From Spirochaetales bacterium (lineage in GTDB: Bacteria; Spirochaetota; Spirochaetia; SZUA-6; JAFGRV01): DNA of 36,370 nt. The notes beneath the pieces are model-generated. The model saw only the letters and a list, made by a program, of their open reading frames with translations, made no database searches and was not told the DNA's origin. Where the stretch lies: contig JAFGRV010000194.1 in NCBI GenBank assembly GCA_016934975.1, forward strand, positions 1 through 36,370, in the 5' to 3' direction. The position numbers and the translations under genes are program-made. Below are positions 8,795 to 18,266 of this stretch, in pieces. Each line of letters starts with the position of its first letter. Positions within the stretch are counted from its first letter, which is position 1.

Positions 8795-10219
8795 TTACTC
8801 GGATACTTTAAACTTATCTATTCCCTCGTTAAGGTAACTTACATTTGTCCTGATCTTTTCCGAGACATCCTGAAGGAGCTGTAAAGCCCCGAGGATTTCC
8901 TCACTCCCGATTTTCTGTTCCGAAGAAGCGCTCAGGATTTCCGTCGCTACCTGATCGAGCTGACTCGTCGCCTCCATTACTTTTTCACCGCCCTCCGTCT
9001 CTTTCCGGATAGCCTCACTTATCTCGGAAGACAGATTGACCAGATGTTCCATGGATTTCAGGATTTCCTGTGCTCCCAGTCTCTGTTCACTCATGGCGCT
9101 GGTGATCTCCATAACTATATTTACCGTTGCATCAATATCTATCATGATTTCGTTAAATGCTTTGCCGGCATCTTCGGAAAGTTTTGTCCCATGTTCAATC
9201 TTGTCTATAGTCTCTTTTACATTCTGCTTGATTGTTTTCGCTTCTTCCGATGAATCGGCCGCGAGTTTACGGATTTCTTCCGCAACAACCGCGAATCCTC
9301 TTCCGGCAGCCCCTGCATGAGCAGCCTCAATCGCCGCATTCATGGAAAGAAGGTTTGTTGTTGCCGCTATCCGTGCAATTCCGCCGATTGCTTCTGCTAT
9401 TTTAGACGAAGCATTCTGTATCTCCTGCATCGCTTTCATCATCAATGTCAGTTTTTCACCACCGTCCCGGGCAATATCGGAGAGTTTCTTGGATAGTTTC
9501 TCTGCTTTTTCCGAACTATTGCTCACCGAATTAATTGAGCTTACCATTTCTTCCACACTCGCAGAGCTTTCAGCCACAGCACCTGCCTGGCTTTCAACAT
9601 TTTCTTTGATTTGTTCTGTAATCTTCATCATAATATTGATGGAATCGATGGTGTTATCAACAACTTCTTTATGTTTTTGGAGGTTCATATGAACACTCTC
9701 TATGGAAGCAACCATTTCTCTTGTCGCGGCGCTTGATTGATCGACAGCCGAAGTAAGGTCTTCATTGACTTTTGCAACTTCTTCGTAATCCTTTTTTATT
9801 TTGCCGAAAAACTCATCTAATGCCCCCGCCATCGTATCAAAAGCAGAACCAATCTGACCGATCTCATTCTTTTCTTTCATTTGGATCCGGATGGTTAAAT
9901 TCTTTTCTGCAAGACTGCTGATCGCATAAATCAGTTTTCTAAAGGGCCTGAAAGAGAGCCAGATAATCCATACCATGACAAGAAGAAAACAGATCATAAT
10001 GAAAAAAGTGATAAATATCTGGACTTGCACCCCACCTATAATCTCTTTAATAGAATTACATTCCTTGACGCTTTCCGATGCCATAGCAAGATCTTTGATA
10101 GCGGAAAACTGAATTCCCAGAAGGAGCCGGTCTATCATAAAAATGACAAACAGAATAATCGCTAAAATGAGTATCTTATTAAGAATAGTAAATCTAATCT
10201 TTTTTTCTTTCGTCTCCAT
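8795..10219 (-). CDS. Methyl-accepting chemotaxis protein with a minimal external loop
   Basis: A 474-residue chemoreceptor. TM1 is about residues 11-33 and TM2 about 65-89, followed by HAMP (about 90-142) and a long coiled-coil signalling domain whose conserved tip reads around [17 protein letters not shown] and continues to [13 protein letters not shown]. It would control CheA/CheW and so flagellar rotation. Only about 31 residues lie between the membrane segments, too few for a Cache, PAS or four-helix ligand domain. It may therefore sense through the membrane, the HAMP region or a partner protein. The start ATG follows AGAGGTGA. It heads an operon with an M20 peptidase and a VOC protein. 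Confidence 0.92.
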   Translation of the reverse strand: METKEKKIRFTILNKILILAIILFVIFMIDRLLLGIQFSAIKDLAMASESVKECNSIKEIIGGVQVQIFITFFIMICFLLVMVWIIWLSFRPFRKLIYAISSLAEKNLTIRIQMKEKNEIGQIGSAFDTMAGALDEFFGKIKKDYEEVAKVNEDLTSAVDQSSAATREMVASIESVHMNLQKHKEVVDNTIDSINIMMKITEQIKENVESQAGAVAESSASVEEMVSSINSVSNSSEKAEKLSKKLSDIARDGGEKLTLMMKAMQEIQNASSKIAEAIGGIARIAATTNLLSMNAAIEAAHAGAAGRGFAVVAEEIRKLAADSSEEAKTIKQNVKETIDKIEHGTKLSEDAGKAFNEIMIDIDATVNIVMEITSAMSEQRLGAQEILKSMEHLVNLSSEISEAIRKETEGGEKVMEATSQLDQVATEILSASSEQKIGSEEILGALQLLQDVSEKIRTNVSYLNEGIDKFKVSE

Positions 10220-10243
10220 GACTCACCTCTATTCAGTATTTTA

Positions 10244-10272
10244 TTTCTATAAATGGTATTTATGAGAGTCAA
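10244..10272 (-). promoter_or_regulatory. Candidate promoter of the chemoreceptor operon
   Basis: On the minus strand TTGACT (10267-10272), 17 bases, then TAGAAA (10244-10249). The leader would be about 20 bases and includes AGAGGTGA before the ATG at 10219. Confidence 0.4.
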
Positions 10273-10506
10273 ATCTACATATGACCCATAACATCATAGA
10301 ATATTATTTTATCTTTAATGATACCAATCCTCTCAAAACAACACTCATGCCGTACATAAAACCTTACAAAATAAATGTTAATTGATTTCCAAGAAAAAGT
10401 CAAAAAAGAAATTTTTTATTTGCAGTCTTCTATTTTGTATTTATCATGTCCGGCCGGTTTATGAAGACAATTTATTTCATTATAAAATTTACTCACTTAC
10501 TTTCAC

Positions 10507-10535
10507 TTGAAACCTTCGATTTAATAGAGTATAAA
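10507..10535 (+). promoter_or_regulatory. gpsA promoter giving a leaderless mRNA
   Basis: TTGAAA (10507-10512), a 17-base spacer, then TATAAA (10530-10535). Transcription should begin about 6-8 bases after the -10 box, i.e. 10541-10543, and the gpsA ATG is at 10543-10545. No Shine-Dalgarno sequence exists upstream, which agrees with a leaderless transcript. Confidence 0.55.
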
Positions 10536-10542
10536 ATATCAT

Positions 10543-11640
10543 ATGGGAAATAAGAAATCTGAAAAAATAACTATTATCGGTGCGGGAGCCTGGGGAACGG
10601 CAATCGCAAAGGTCATTGCAGATAAAGGCTATAATGTCACACTCTGGTGTTTTGAAAAGGAGGTGGCGGAAGAAATAAACACACATCATATAAATAGTAA
10701 ATATCTTATCGGTGTAAGTCTTCCGGAAAAACTGACAGCAATTACTGATCTTGAAAAAGCGATACATTCGAAAGATTTTCTCATACTCGCAACACCATCC
10801 CTGTACATCATCGATATTGTAAAGAAAATTCTTCACAGCCCGGATATAATTGAAGGAAAAACACTCATCGGGATACTTACAAAAGGCTTTATACAGACAA
10901 AAGGGGGGACGCAGCTTATCACCACTGCCCTGGAAAATTACCTTCCCGGATTCTATAAGGGCAATCTCGTCTATATTTCCGGACCAAGCCACGCAGAAGA
11001 GGTGGCCCGTGGAAAAATAACCGGGCTTATCAGCGCATCCCTTAATGGTCTCAACTCCATTAAATTCCGGGAGCTTCTCTCCGGGGGAAAACTTATTGTA
11101 TTTTCTTCCTTTGATATTGCAGGGGTTCAGGTGAGCGCGGCCTTGAAAAATGTAATCGCCATAGCCTTTGGAATTCTCGACGCATTAAAAGAGCTTTCTC
11201 CGAACTTCGGAGACAATACGGAATCACTTCTCCTGGCAGCCGGGCTTAATGAAATACAATTACTTGGACAAGCCATGGGATCCACTCATCCGGAAACCTT
11301 TACCTCCATAGCAGGAGTCGGAGATCTTGATGTGACATGCCGGAGTAAGTACGGGAGAAACAGGCAGTTTGGAAGAGAAATTATTATTTCCCGCCGACTT
11401 CAGGGATATAAGAATATTCAGGAACTTATTGATGACATTCCTTCAATCGGATATTTCCCCGAAGGAATTTTAGCTGCCCAACGTGTGCATGAACTCATCG
11501 AAAAATATAAATTAAAACTTCCCATATCTCATGGGGTATATAAATTATTAAACTGTCAGGTTCAACCCTTACAGGAGGTAAAAAATATCCTCAGGAAAAT
11601 TACCCGGGGTACGGGATTTGACTCGATAGAGAAAAAGTAG
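10543..11640 (+). CDS. gpsA: NAD(P)-dependent glycerol-3-phosphate dehydrogenase
   Basis: Reduces dihydroxyacetone phosphate to sn-glycerol 3-phosphate for phospholipid synthesis, in the cytoplasm. The 365-residue protein has the Rossmann motif GAGAWGT (about 13-19), the SGPSHAEEVA segment, the catalytic Lys region AALKNVIAIAFG and the GDLDVTCRSKYGRNRQFG substrate-binding stretch, all typical of GpsA; length is slightly above the usual 330-340. The ATG coincides with the predicted transcription start and lacks a ribosome binding site. The gene ends 18 bases before the convergent tag gene, with no obvious terminator between. Confidence 0.95.
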   Translation: MGNKKSEKITIIGAGAWGTAIAKVIADKGYNVTLWCFEKEVAEEINTHHINSKYLIGVSLPEKLTAITDLEKAIHSKDFLILATPSLYIIDIVKKILHSPDIIEGKTLIGILTKGFIQTKGGTQLITTALENYLPGFYKGNLVYISGPSHAEEVARGKITGLISASLNGLNSIKFRELLSGGKLIVFSSFDIAGVQVSAALKNVIAIAFGILDALKELSPNFGDNTESLLLAAGLNEIQLLGQAMGSTHPETFTSIAGVGDLDVTCRSKYGRNRQFGREIIISRRLQGYKNIQELIDDIPSIGYFPEGILAAQRVHELIEKYKLKLPISHGVYKLLNCQVQPLQEVKNILRKITRGTGFDSIEKK

Positions 11641-11658
11641 AAGCTACCGGCATTTTCC

Positions 11659-12231
11659 TTAAATCTCATGATGCATCAACCGGGCGTGCCGGAAACACGA
11701 AATAAGATGGTCATTTACCAGTCCTATCGCCTGAATATGGGCATAAATGGTTGTTGAACCCACAAATTTGAATCCCCTTTTTTTTAAATCCTTGCTTATT
11801 TTATCCGAGAGTTCGGTGGTAACAGGAAGTTCATTTTGTTTTTTCCATTGATTATGAACCGGTTTATAGTTTACAAACCCCCATATATACGCATCAAAAC
11901 TCTTGAATTCTTTTTGAATTTCCAGAAAGCGGGCGGCATTATTAATAACAGCCTCTATTTTTCTCCGGTTGCGGATGATCCCGGGATTCGCGAGTAAGGA
12001 TGTAATCTGTTCCTCTTTGTATTTTACAATCTTTACAGGATTAAACCCGCTCAAGGCTTTTCTGAAATTCTCACGTTTATTGAGGATCGTCATCCAGCTT
12101 AATCCGGCCTGCATTGACTCAAGCACAAGGAATTCAAAATGTTTTTGTTCTTCGTGAACAGGGGTTCCCCATTCTTCATCATGATATGTTTGTAAAAGTT
12201 CATTTCCGAGACACCAGGGGCATCGATCCAT
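11659..12231 (-). CDS. tag: DNA-3-methyladenine glycosylase I
   Basis: Removes 3-methyladenine from alkylated DNA (base excision repair). The 190 residues match the family's usual length. Zinc ligands of the Tag family are visible: Cys4 in RCPWC, His17 in YHDEEWG and the C-terminal His and Cys in VNDHLISCFRH. Glu38 and the Trp in LESMQAGLSW form the base-binding pocket. The start ATG follows AAGGAGG with good spacing. It lies 25 bases after the radical SAM gene on the same strand, so the two are probably co-transcribed. Confidence 0.95.
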   Translation of the reverse strand: MDRCPWCLGNELLQTYHDEEWGTPVHEEQKHFEFLVLESMQAGLSWMTILNKRENFRKALSGFNPVKIVKYKEEQITSLLANPGIIRNRRKIEAVINNAARFLEIQKEFKSFDAYIWGFVNYKPVHNQWKKQNELPVTTELSDKISKDLKKRGFKFVGSTTIYAHIQAIGLVNDHLISCFRHARLMHHEI

Positions 12232-12256
12232 AGAATCCTCCTTATTGCAATTCTTC

Positions 12257-13594
12257 TTACGTTTCTTTAGGCGGAGATAGTGAGTGTGCGAGGGTTTTTA
12301 TCTCATCGAGATCGGCTAATGTAAAACCTGCCCATTCCATTGGGAAAAGAGTATTATTGTGAGTAAGTGGTTCTTCCGCAAGGGGATAGGAAGAAAGCTC
12401 TACACTCTTCTCCCACAAAAGACTCCCGGGAACAGGGGAATATTGGGCAATATACATCCTTACTCCGAATTGGGATGCAAATCGGAGAGTTCCCTCAACC
12501 TCTTTTTTATATTGACCCGGAAGTCCCGCCAAAATATATAGTCCGATCTCATTCATCCCGAATCCCGCACCTTTAAGGAGTTCAATCTTGTCTTTACACT
12601 CTTTTATCTCCAGTTTTTGATCTATCGTACGGTGAAAATCATTGTCACCGCTTTCAAAACCGATTCGCACCTCTTTAAATCCGGCCTGTTTCATGAACAA
12701 TGCCGTCATACGATCCAGATATTTGAGATGAATCCCATTCGGTAAATATAAAGAAAGAGATAAACCGGAATCAATCACTGCCTGTAAAAAAGGAATAAAA
12801 ACCTCTTCTTTGTTGTACAACAGGGCATCATCATAAAAGGCAAACACCTTTGTCCCGAGGGTATCATGTATTCTCCGGACGAGGTTAAACAATTGTATGG
12901 GATCGCCTTTTATAAAGTGATGAGATAATGCTTTTGATGCACAATAATGACAATTAAAAGGACAGCCTTTATTCAACCGGATGACTCCGGCTTCCGAATA
13001 CAGATCCGGGAGAATAAGAAGATCAGTATCATTTCCGGGACACGGGACAGGGAGGGAATATTCCTTTAACACGGGAATAATCCCCGGAAAAGCATCTCCC
13101 TTAATAACAGCATCTGCTTCTGTCATTTTCAGACAATGCTCCGTACAAAGCGTTGCATACACTCCTCCCACAATAACCGGAACATTCCCATGATGTTTCC
13201 GGACATACCGGATAACCTCAATAACACCTTTATACCAATAGGTCATTCCCGTCGATACAAGCACGAGATCCGGTCTTTGGGCTGCAATTTTATTCTCAAG
13301 GACTTCTTCCAGAATACCATAGCGTCCGTAATTTCTTTTAAAACCGGATAAAATGCCGGGATTTTGAAGAGACCGTCTTAAAAACTTCCCGGTACCATTT
13401 TTAAGACGTCTTGGCTTTGCCAGGACTTTTCGCGATTCCTCATCATTATAGTGGAGGGCATTAATAAGTGTTACCGTATAACCACTCTTTTCAAACCCTT
13501 TTCCCATCGAAAGAAGAGAATAGGGTTTAAGAAAGAGATCGAAAAGAGCAAAATCGTAAACCGGCGGAGCAATAAGCAGTACATGTGGTTTCAT
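12257..13594 (-). CDS. B12-binding-domain radical SAM protein
   Basis: About 445 residues. An N-terminal cobalamin-binding-like Rossmann domain (HVLLIAPPVYDF..., LVLVSTGM, VPVIVGGVYATL) is followed by a radical SAM core with CxxxCxxC in GCPFNCHYC, near residues 211-218 from the chosen start. The family includes B12-dependent methyltransferases and cyclases, but the true substrate cannot be read. The canonical B12-ligand motif DxHxxG is not evident, as in many family members. I chose the ATG at 13592-13594; a GTG at 13606 is in frame, but a TATAGT overlapping it may be the -10 box, which would put the mRNA start only a few bases before the ATG. It is co-directional with tag. Confidence 0.85.
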   Translation of the reverse strand: MKPHVLLIAPPVYDFALFDLFLKPYSLLSMGKGFEKSGYTVTLINALHYNDEESRKVLAKPRRLKNGTGKFLRRSLQNPGILSGFKRNYGRYGILEEVLENKIAAQRPDLVLVSTGMTYWYKGVIEVIRYVRKHHGNVPVIVGGVYATLCTEHCLKMTEADAVIKGDAFPGIIPVLKEYSLPVPCPGNDTDLLILPDLYSEAGVIRLNKGCPFNCHYCASKALSHHFIKGDPIQLFNLVRRIHDTLGTKVFAFYDDALLYNKEEVFIPFLQAVIDSGLSLSLYLPNGIHLKYLDRMTALFMKQAGFKEVRIGFESGDNDFHRTIDQKLEIKECKDKIELLKGAGFGMNEIGLYILAGLPGQYKKEVEGTLRFASQFGVRMYIAQYSPVPGSLLWEKSVELSSYPLAEEPLTHNNTLFPMEWAGFTLADLDEIKTLAHSLSPPKET

Positions 13595-13719
13595 AATTCC
13601 GTCCACTATAGCAGATTTATTGTTTGTACTCTACTATTTTTTTTATTGCATTATTATGTATGAGATAATACAATAATAATACCTGCCCGAAAACCGGGGG
13701 GAATGAAAGAGGAATCAAT

Positions 13720-15333
13720 ATGAAAAAAAACTGGTTATGGTGGAAACATGGGGTCATTTATCAAATTTATCCCAGAAGCTTTTATGACTCCAACGGAGAC
13801 GGTATCGGAGATATTAAGGGAATCATCAAAAAACTGGATTATCTGGCGGATTTGGGTGTTGACGGGATATGGACCTCACCTATCAACCAATCACCGATGT
13901 ATGATTTTGGTTATGATATCAGCGATTATTATAAAATCGATCCTCTTTTCGGGACAGATAAAGATTTCGATACCCTGATTAAAGAAGCCCATAAGCGGAA
14001 CATCAGGATTATTTTGGACCTCGTTCTTAATCATTCTTCCCATGAGCATCAGTGGTTTAAAGAATCGGCATCCTCACCAGACAATCCGAAAAAAGACTGG
14101 TATGTGTGGCACGATGGGATAAAGGGGAAGCCCCCGAATAACTGGCTTGGCATGTTCGGCGGCAAAGCATGGGAATGGTCCCCGATACGCCGGCAATTTT
14201 ATCTCCACTCATTTTTAAAAGAGCAGCCGGATCTTAACTGGCGGAATAGAGAACTCAGAGAAGCAGTGTACGAAATGATACGGTTCTGGCTTGATAAAGG
14301 GGTTGATGGGTTCCGCCTGGATGTGATTAATTTTCTCCTTAAAGACCCCCAATTTCGAAGTAATTCTTTCGCCTTTGGTCCGAATCCCCGTCCCTATGAT
14401 TTGCAGAATCATCTCCATGACAGGAACCAGCCGGATAATCATGACATTATGAAAGAATTACGAAAAGTGACAGATTCCTATCCGGACCGGATGCTTGTGG
14501 GAGAAGTCTACGCCCCTTTCCCCGACCCCCTATTGTCCGCGGAATACCTGGGGAACGGGAAAGACGAGCTTCACCTTGCCTTCAATTTTGCCATTATTCA
14601 TGAAAAAAAATGGCATGCCCGGGTTTATTACTCATATTTACATAACTGGTATAAGAGTCTCCCCAAAGATGGCTGGCCTTGTATTGTTTTATCCAACCAT
14701 GACCAGTCCCGGTCCAGAGCACGTTTCGGTCCGGGAAAACAAGGTCTGCTGCGGTCAAAGGTTGCAGCGGCCTTTCTTCTTACGGTAAAAGGGACACCCT
14801 TTATTTATTATGGGGAAGAAATCGGGATGGATGACGGCAAAATAAAAAAAGACCAGATCCGGGACCCGGTAGGAAAAAAATACTGGCCATTTAATAAGGG
14901 TAGAGATCCGGAACGGACTCCCATGCTCTGGTCCGGGGAAAAAAACGCGGGGTTTACTTGCGGGGTTCCCTGGCTTCCGGTCAATGAAGACTGGGAACAT
15001 ACAAATGTAGAGATACAAAATAATGATCCCCTTTCGCTACTCAATTTTTATAAGAGTTTACTCACATTACGAAAGGAAAAAAAATCCTTAATGCAGGGTG
15101 AGTGGCTGCCACTCAACGAAGGAAAAGAAAACTATTTGCTCTATGAGAGAAAATGGGAAGATGAATCACTCCTTATTTTGTTAAATTTTGATAAGAAAGA
15201 ACAAAAAGTCACTTTGCCGGCACAGGATTGGAAAATTCTTTTATCCACCGCGAAAAGAGAAAGGACTCATCATTCCGCTTACATTTTTCCGGAAGCTTAT
15301 GAGGTCATTATAATGGAGAAAAATAAAGAATAA
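13720..15333 (+). CDS. GH13 alpha-glucosidase (oligo-1,6-glucosidase / trehalose-6-phosphate hydrolase-like)
   Basis: A 537-residue cytoplasmic glycoside hydrolase of family 13 that releases glucose from short alpha-glucosides. The (beta/alpha)8 barrel begins WWKHGVIYQIYPRSF. The calcium-site loop DSNGDGIGD is at 23-31. The nucleophile is Asp201 (GFRLDV), the acid/base Glu262 (VGEVY) and the third acid Asp328 (SNHDQSR). A C-terminal beta domain ends with LLILLNFD. Length and motifs fit subfamily 31-like enzymes; linkage specificity is not certain. The ATG lies behind AGAGGAA. It stands alone, without transporter or regulator genes next to it. Confidence 0.92.
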   Translation: MKKNWLWWKHGVIYQIYPRSFYDSNGDGIGDIKGIIKKLDYLADLGVDGIWTSPINQSPMYDFGYDISDYYKIDPLFGTDKDFDTLIKEAHKRNIRIILDLVLNHSSHEHQWFKESASSPDNPKKDWYVWHDGIKGKPPNNWLGMFGGKAWEWSPIRRQFYLHSFLKEQPDLNWRNRELREAVYEMIRFWLDKGVDGFRLDVINFLLKDPQFRSNSFAFGPNPRPYDLQNHLHDRNQPDNHDIMKELRKVTDSYPDRMLVGEVYAPFPDPLLSAEYLGNGKDELHLAFNFAIIHEKKWHARVYYSYLHNWYKSLPKDGWPCIVLSNHDQSRSRARFGPGKQGLLRSKVAAAFLLTVKGTPFIYYGEEIGMDDGKIKKDQIRDPVGKKYWPFNKGRDPERTPMLWSGEKNAGFTCGVPWLPVNEDWEHTNVEIQNNDPLSLLNFYKSLLTLRKEKKSLMQGEWLPLNEGKENYLLYERKWEDESLLILLNFDKKEQKVTLPAQDWKILLSTAKRERTHHSAYIFPEAYEVIIMEKNKE

Positions 15334-15352
15334 TAATCCGGAGCATCAAGTC

Positions 15353-15391
15353 GATGGCTCTGTGTCCGGAAAGAATCATTTTCGAGCCATC
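15353..15391 (+). terminator. Hairpin after the alpha-glucosidase gene
   Basis: GATGGCTC (15353-15360) pairs perfectly with GAGCCATC (15384-15391) across a 23-base loop, 20 bases after the stop. No T-run follows, so it may be a weak or factor-dependent terminator or simply a stabilising 3' structure. Confidence 0.35.
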
Positions 15392-15572
15392 ATTCTATTA
15401 TAAAAACGTCTCGAAGTCCCGGGAAAATATAAGTGAGAGGGAAAGTCTGTCATACTTTTCATTTATAGCATATATACTTTTTTTCTTTAATTCTATATCT
15501 TGATTTAAGGTGCTACTTGGTTTACCATTTATAGTATAGTAACGAGAGAAGATTCAGGAGGTTTAATAATAT

Positions 15573-17075
15573 ATGGTTATGACGAAAACAAAAAAAGTAT
15601 ATGATTTTAATATGCCCAGGGTGAAAAACCAGCTTGTGCAAGTCCTCAGGAAACAAAAGAATGAGTCTACCATCGCAGATTTAGTATCAGCCTCCGGGCT
15701 CCCTAAATTCCAGGTGGAAGAAGCCATAAAAGTAGTCTCAAATGAATACAGGGGACATATGAAAGTGAGTGAATCCGGGGAGCTCCTCTATTATTTTCCC
15801 CAGGGGATGAGAAATCAGGTAAAAGGATTTATTCCCGGTTTAAAACGTTTCTTAAGCAGTTTTGGGAAGGTACTCATTCGAATCCTTACTTTCCTTTTTA
15901 AGATCTGGATTATGGTGATGCTCGTGGGATATTTTGTCCTCTTCCTCGTGATCCTTATCGCTGCCGTGGCTGCGGCTATTGCGATCTCCTTTGGGGGAAA
16001 AGGAAACCGGAGAAGCAGCGGAAAAGGCGGTGTTTTTTATCTTGTTATCAAACTTTTTGAACTCTTTGCCAGGATCTGGTTTTACGGCCAGATTATGAAA
16101 GGTCCAAGGATAAAAGCAAAGGGTCGGCCCCTTCACAAAGCGGTCTTCGCTTTTGTATTTGGTGAACCGGATCCCCAAAAAGAATGGGAAAATGATGAGA
16201 GAAAATATGTTATCTCATATATTCAGAGTCACAAAGGCATAATCACCCTGGAAGAACTCATGGCTATTACCGGAAAAAACACGGCGGAAGCGAATGAGCT
16301 TATAAACTCGTATCTTTTGGAATACGAGGGCGAACCTCAGGTAACAGGGCAGGGATCGATTATATTCTTCTTCCCGGAACTTCTTAGAACCGCCCAATCC
16401 GTTACTGCCCGGAATGCCCTTTCCCTCACAAATCCAAACAAAAGGCAGCTTGTTCCTTTTAATTATAACGAGAAAAAGAAAAACAGATGGATCGCTTTTT
16501 TTAACGGATTTAACCTTGCATTCGGTTCCTACTTTTTATATCACGCGGCAGTCGTCCCGGATCTCTATATAGAAGTCATCAGGAGGAAACTTGTCATTGA
16601 TTTTGCACTGGTCTACAGGTTTCTTAATACATTTTTGAATGGTATTGTGGATAATCCACCGGCTCTCATTTTTATGGGACTTGGTGTCGTACCCCTGGTG
16701 TTCTCATTTTTCTTCTACTTTGTACCTGTTGTACGAAATAGCAGGCGGAAAAAGCGAAACGAAGAGATTAAACAGGATAACTTCAGAAAGAAAATATACG
16801 GGTATATCCACGCAAACGCGATGAATGTGGATCCCAGGGAAATCCAGCCCCAGGGAGAAAATGAAACCCCGAAAAAAAGCGATAAATTTAAAGAAAAAGT
16901 GATAAAACAGTATGTCGGTGAAAAATCCGGGGATGTCGAAGCAGTAGCAGAGAATGTATACGTGTACAAACTCCCTGAACTGAGGCGCCAGATCGAAGAT
17001 GTCAATCGGCATAGAGATAACATAGACTTAAGCAAATATGCAACCGGAAAAATAGTGTTTGATTCGGGGGAATAG
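15573..17075 (+). CDS. Membrane protein with repeated winged-helix-like modules, function unknown
   Basis: Family not recognised. The 500 residues hold a module of about 65 residues twice: 15-80 (KNQLVQVLRKQKNESTIADL ... LLYYFPQGMRNQ) and 207-275 (RKYVISYIQSHKGIITLEEL ... IIFFFPELLRTA). Each has a helix-turn-helix-like first half and a strand pair ending in an aromatic-FP motif. A third, weaker copy (about 402-473) ends YVYKLPELRRQ. Hydrophobic segments lie at about 100-140, 154-172, 305-328 and 364-387. The charge pattern suggests that the modules face the cytoplasm. The ATG follows AGGAGG by 11 bases; another ATG two codons on is possible. It is a single gene converging on the FIST gene. 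A membrane-tethered protein- or DNA-binding role is conceivable but unproven. Confidence 0.8.
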   Translation: MVMTKTKKVYDFNMPRVKNQLVQVLRKQKNESTIADLVSASGLPKFQVEEAIKVVSNEYRGHMKVSESGELLYYFPQGMRNQVKGFIPGLKRFLSSFGKVLIRILTFLFKIWIMVMLVGYFVLFLVILIAAVAAAIAISFGGKGNRRSSGKGGVFYLVIKLFELFARIWFYGQIMKGPRIKAKGRPLHKAVFAFVFGEPDPQKEWENDERKYVISYIQSHKGIITLEELMAITGKNTAEANELINSYLLEYEGEPQVTGQGSIIFFFPELLRTAQSVTARNALSLTNPNKRQLVPFNYNEKKKNRWIAFFNGFNLAFGSYFLYHAAVVPDLYIEVIRRKLVIDFALVYRFLNTFLNGIVDNPPALIFMGLGVVPLVFSFFFYFVPVVRNSRRKKRNEEIKQDNFRKKIYGYIHANAMNVDPREIQPQGENETPKKSDKFKEKVIKQYVGEKSGDVEAVAENVYVYKLPELRRQIEDVNRHRDNIDLSKYATGKIVFDSGE

Positions 17076-17120
17076 AATACCATCTCCCCATAATGATACA
17101 GAGCTGCTCACAAAACGATT

Positions 17121-18266
17121 CTAGGCCTTAATAATAGCCAAATATGTCTCTGTCTGATTTACATTTGCTCCACAGATATTCTCACTAAAAGTACTGAATC
17201 CTATTTTCGGTATCCCGGGCAAATGTGCTTCATACATTTCCGCGATTTTATGTACCTCCTTCAACGTATTCCGGGCAATATAGCAAAGAATACAATCAAA
17301 AGAAATATAGCCGACAATATTTTTACTCTTGAGTTTTCCCGAGATATGTTTACTCCGTTCTTTCTCCTGAGAAATCGCCTTGTAGAGCTTAAACTGAGTA
17401 CCGGAAATCACATCATTATAGGTGAGCAGCCCGGTGGCATCATCGGTTTTCATAATACTGGTAATAAGCCGCTCCCCGTCTCCCGGATCAATTCCAAGAG
17501 TATAGTGAGCAAAACTTTCAGGGGATAATGAATTCGAATCAATACCCAGGGCTTCGGAATATGCATGAGTCGCGGGTTTTCCATTCATCTCGAGAATATG
17601 TCTGGGATTTTCCAGTTTTGTGACCGTGAGGGTTTTATCTGCCTTGGGATCGAAACTTGATACCCGGTCCATGATAAATTTATAGCTTTTATGTAACCGT
17701 AGTAATGCGAACGCGCCCAGATGACCACTTCCCGCACTGCTTATGATATTTGTTTCAATAAAATCCGTTCTTCCCCCGGAACTGCCGCCAACGGTCTGAA
17801 GCATCAACCCTGCTTCACTCTGTCCTTCTAAAAAGGGAGTTGCCGAATTAAGCCCGAACACAATGTTGATAGCCAGATCTCTTTCCATATCCGGATTATT
17901 GAGATCAATAGATACCTTTTTCGCAGCTTCCAGGAATTTTTGTTTACTCTCTTTCCGGATATCATCCCGGGAACGGGATGATGAACAATCAACTGTGTTA
18001 ATCTCGATCGCCTCTATAATTTCCGATGAGATGGACATTCCCACTATGGACTTCTCATCCAGGAGATATTTTCCTGTTACAAAGCGTCCCGCATCCATAC
18101 ACCCCAGAAAAGGGACATTCAGAGGCATAAGTTTTTTTTCAAGGGCCTTATAATCATGACTGGCGCCATAAAAGAAAAGCATGAGTCCGGGATTACCCTT
18201 GTTTATTCCCTGCACTACTTCCTCGAGAGTATTTCCTTCATGTGAAATAATAAGATCGTTACCCAT
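17121..18266 (-). CDS. FIST-domain signal-sensing protein
   Basis: 381 residues with an N-terminal FIST domain (about 20-220, including MLFFYGASHDYKALEKKL, VPFLGCMDAGRF and MLQTVGGSSGG) and a FIST_C domain (about 235-375, with SKNIVGYISFDCILCYIARN and PKIGFSTFSENICGAN). FIST proteins are cytoplasmic small-ligand sensors, thought to bind amino acids or similar, and are often linked to signal transduction. No kinase or receptor domain is fused here. The stop of the upstream small gene (TAA) overlaps this ATG by one base (TAATG), and an AGGAGGAG lies inside the upstream gene, so the two are translationally coupled. Confidence 0.88.
   Translation of the reverse strand: MGNDLIISHEGNTLEEVVQGINKGNPGLMLFFYGASHDYKALEKKLMPLNVPFLGCMDAGRFVTGKYLLDEKSIVGMSISSEIIEAIEINTVDCSSSRSRDDIRKESKQKFLEAAKKVSIDLNNPDMERDLAINIVFGLNSATPFLEGQSEAGLMLQTVGGSSGGRTDFIETNIISSAGSGHLGAFALLRLHKSYKFIMDRVSSFDPKADKTLTVTKLENPRHILEMNGKPATHAYSEALGIDSNSLSPESFAHYTLGIDPGDGERLITSIMKTDDATGLLTYNDVISGTQFKLYKAISQEKERSKHISGKLKSKNIVGYISFDCILCYIARNTLKEVHKIAEMYEAHLPGIPKIGFSTFSENICGANVNQTETYLAIIKA

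Larger units (their letters stand above)
10220..10542. other. Divergent intergenic region (chemoreceptor / gpsA)
   Basis: It holds a promoter for each direction: minus-strand TTGACT-17-TAGAAA (10244-10272) and plus-strand TTGAAA-17-TATAAA (10507-10535). The roughly 230 bases between them are AT-rich and show nothing else I can name. Confidence 0.6.

Noticed and set aside
10489-10992. Minus-strand gene of 167 codons
   Set aside because: It is antisense to the N-terminal half of gpsA and has no start signal.
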